From: an uncultured Prevotellaceae bacterium
GTDB taxonomy: Bacteria > Bacteroidota > Bacteroidia > Bacteroidales > Bacteroidaceae
Assembly: GCA_946415695.1 (NCBI GenBank)
Contig: CAMKTM010000046.1
Location: 1-13,557 of the forward strand
Length of the DNA: 13,557 bases
Reading direction: 5' to 3'
A model generated the notes under the pieces. The model searched no databases. It saw only the letters and a list, made by a program, of their open reading frames with translations, and was not told the origin of the DNA. The position numbers were made by a program, and so were the translations under genes. Positions 12,536 to 13,557 of this stretch are shown one piece after another (position 1 is the first letter of the stretch; each line of letters opens with the position of its first letter).

Positions 12536-12596
12536 TTGTTATCAAGACTTCCAAGAGGAGGTTGAGCATTTTTTGGATCCTGACTTCGTCACTTAA
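12516..12596 (+). pseudogene. Possible 5' remnant of a gene interrupted by the IS
   Basis: A 26-codon frame (MKAKVMCCYQDFQEEVEHFL then DPDFVT, stop) starts 28 bases after a TACCTTTG -7 element at 12481-12488. The peptide has a protein-like, acidic amphipathic composition, and its frame ends just where the insertion sequence should begin. I read it as the start of a host gene cut by the IS. It could equally be a chance frame or a leader peptide. An overlapping frame from ATG 12506 gives only 19 residues. I do not recognise the product. Confidence 0.3.
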
Positions 12597-12613
12597 AAAA
12601 TAGTGATTTTCTA

Positions 12614-12665
12614 TTTGCTTGATACAAAGTATTTTGTATCTTTGCGTCACCCAAATCAGGGTGAC
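12614..12665 (+). promoter_or_regulatory. Transposase promoter and leader hairpin
   Basis: TTTG (12614-12617), 19 bases, then TATCTTTG (12637-12644): a full Bacteroidota -33/-7 promoter. It is embedded in the inverted repeat GATACAAAGTATTTTGTATC (12621-12640). Just downstream a 7-bp hairpin, GTCACCC (12646-12652) and GGGTGAC (12659-12665) with a 6-base loop, would be the very 5' end of the transposase mRNA. Confidence 0.65.
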
Positions 12666-12680
12666 ACGAGGCAAAAAGTC

Positions 12681-13557
12681 ATGTTTATACGTAAGAAGAA
12701 ATACCCTTCGGGAAATATCGGCGTAATAGTCGCCGAGAAAGTGAATGGCAGAATGCGTGAACTTCATACCGTTGGCATTGCTACGGACAAAGAAGGGTTA
12801 GAGCCGCTTATAGCCCAAGGTCAGGAGTGGATAGACAAGGAGAAGTCCCGACGCCATCCCCGTCTTGACCTGTTCGGTGAAGAGCGTCAGGCCTGTGAGC
12901 GTGAGTGTCAGGAGACGGAACGTGTCTTGTCCAACATCAGTAACGTGTTCCTAAACGGTGCAGACCTGCTTCTTGACCATGTCTTCGACAGTGTAGGCTT
13001 CAACAAGATCGAGGATGCTGTCTTCCGCCAGTTGGTGAAAGCGCGTCTTTCCTACCCTGCCAGCAAGGCGGCGACGGTGGAGTATCTCAAGAACCACTTC
13101 GACGAGGACCTGAATCTCTCCAAGATATACCGTTACCTTGACAAGCTGAGCAGTCGCCAGCATGATATCGTCCAGGACATCAGCGTGCATCATACGCGGA
13201 AGATACTGGGTGGAGTTGTCGGTGTGCTGTTCTACGATGTAACGACTCTCTATTTCGAGGCAGACAGGGAGGACGACCTCCGCAAGACGGGGTTCTCGAA
13301 GGAAGGCCGCCACCACAACCCGCAGATAATACTCGGTCTGCTGGTCAGCCTCGGCGGGTATCCGCTTGCCTATTGCATCCATGAGGGCAACAAGTATGAA
13401 GGGCACACGATGCTTCCTGTGATAAAGGATTTTGTCAGCAGGTATGAACTGGAAGACTTTATCGTGGTGGCAGACTCAGGCCTGATGAATAATGACAACA
13501 TGTCCGACATGGAGTCTCTGGGTTACAAATATATAATAGGAGCAAAGATAAAGACAG
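12681..13557 (+). CDS. IS1634-type DDE transposase, N-terminal part
   Basis: The frame is open from ATG 12681 to the window end, giving 292 residues of a protein that in this family is about 500-600 long. It opens MFIRKKKYPSGNIGVIVAEK, a start typical of IS1634-group transposases. The first catalytic Asp is D186 in FYDVTTLYFE and the second is D265 in VVADSGLMN. Between them, GRHHNPQIILGLLVSLGGYP and HEGNKYEGHTMLPVI follow the RNase H-like transposase fold of the IS4/IS1634 group. The glutamate of the DDE triad would lie beyond the window. No frameshift is seen, so this copy may be active. Long antisense frames opposite it are shadows. Confidence 0.88.
   Translation, partial: MFIRKKKYPSGNIGVIVAEKVNGRMRELHTVGIATDKEGLEPLIAQGQEWIDKEKSRRHPRLDLFGEERQACERECQETERVLSNISNVFLNGADLLLDHVFDSVGFNKIEDAVFRQLVKARLSYPASKAATVEYLKNHFDEDLNLSKIYRYLDKLSSRQHDIVQDISVHHTRKILGGVVGVLFYDVTTLYFEADREDDLRKTGFSKEGRHHNPQIILGLLVSLGGYPLAYCIHEGNKYEGHTMLPVIKDFVSRYELEDFIVVADSGLMNNDNMSDMESLGYKYIIGAKIKT

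Larger units (their letters stand above)
12597..13557 (+). mobile_element. IS1634-type insertion sequence, left part
   Basis: Defined by the transposase frame running off the window and its promoter. The left boundary is approximate: no terminal inverted repeat can be confirmed because the right end is not in the window. The end probably lies between about 12585 and 12612. GC content rises again compared with the preceding DUF4268 gene. Confidence 0.6.

Noticed and set aside
12951..13406. A 151-codon open frame on the minus strand
   Set aside because: It is antisense to the IS1634-type transposase, which has both visible catalytic aspartates in the sense frame.

Overview
The window looks like a Bacteroidales chromosome, most likely Prevotellaceae. 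Nearly every intergenic region carries the Bacteroidota -7 promoter element TAnnTTTG, there are few Shine-Dalgarno sequences, and the proteins (tRNA deaminase, M20 hydrolase, WYL regulator, DUF1016 and DUF4268 nucleases, IS1634-type transposase) are of Bacteroidales type. Most genes are fairly GC-rich; the nuclease gene at 11501-12439 is clearly AT-richer. I see no rRNA, tRNA or CRISPR array.

Layout. Positions 1-888: a minus-strand membrane pair, an NfeD-like protein and the first codons of a flotillin-family protein, separated by short tandem repeats. Positions 889-1858: a structured intergenic region, a duplicated promoter and a zinc-ribbon NUDIX hydrolase. Positions 1903-5342: four plus-strand genes that read as a surface-glycan decoration set: membrane acyltransferase, TagD-like cytidylyltransferase, asparagine-synthetase-domain protein and LicD-type phosphotransferase. 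Positions 5563-7002: a YhaM-like HD/OB-fold nuclease and tadA, sharing a symmetric divergent promoter. Positions 7019-9356: a Fic AMPylase with its own inhibitory motif, and an M20 (ArgE-like) hydrolase. Positions 9415-12439: an accessory block with a WYL regulator followed by a DUF1016/PD-(D/E)XK nuclease, and a divergent DUF4268 nuclease. Positions about 12597-13557: the left part of an IS1634-type insertion sequence, which runs off the window and may interrupt a small gene.

The most unusual feature is how far short repeats reach into genes. A heptamer-based AT-rich repeat (AATTCAT / ATTTACC / ATTTACA units) and a GC-rich palindrome (CTCCCCCTT-AAGGGGGAG type) supply stop codons to three genes (acyltransferase, licD-like, yhaM-like) and start codons to two (tadA and the M20 hydrolase). 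Both families also lie in frame inside the M20 hydrolase. A third, dispersed palindrome with core GGCACG occurs in three gene-free stretches.

Two gene sets deserve functional attention. In the glycan set, an activated CDP-linked group could be made by the TagD-like enzyme and transferred by the LicD-like enzyme, with an ATP-dependent amide-forming step and an acylation. The WYL/DUF1016/DUF4268 block resembles a small regulated defence locus. Both readings are inferences from domains and gene order.
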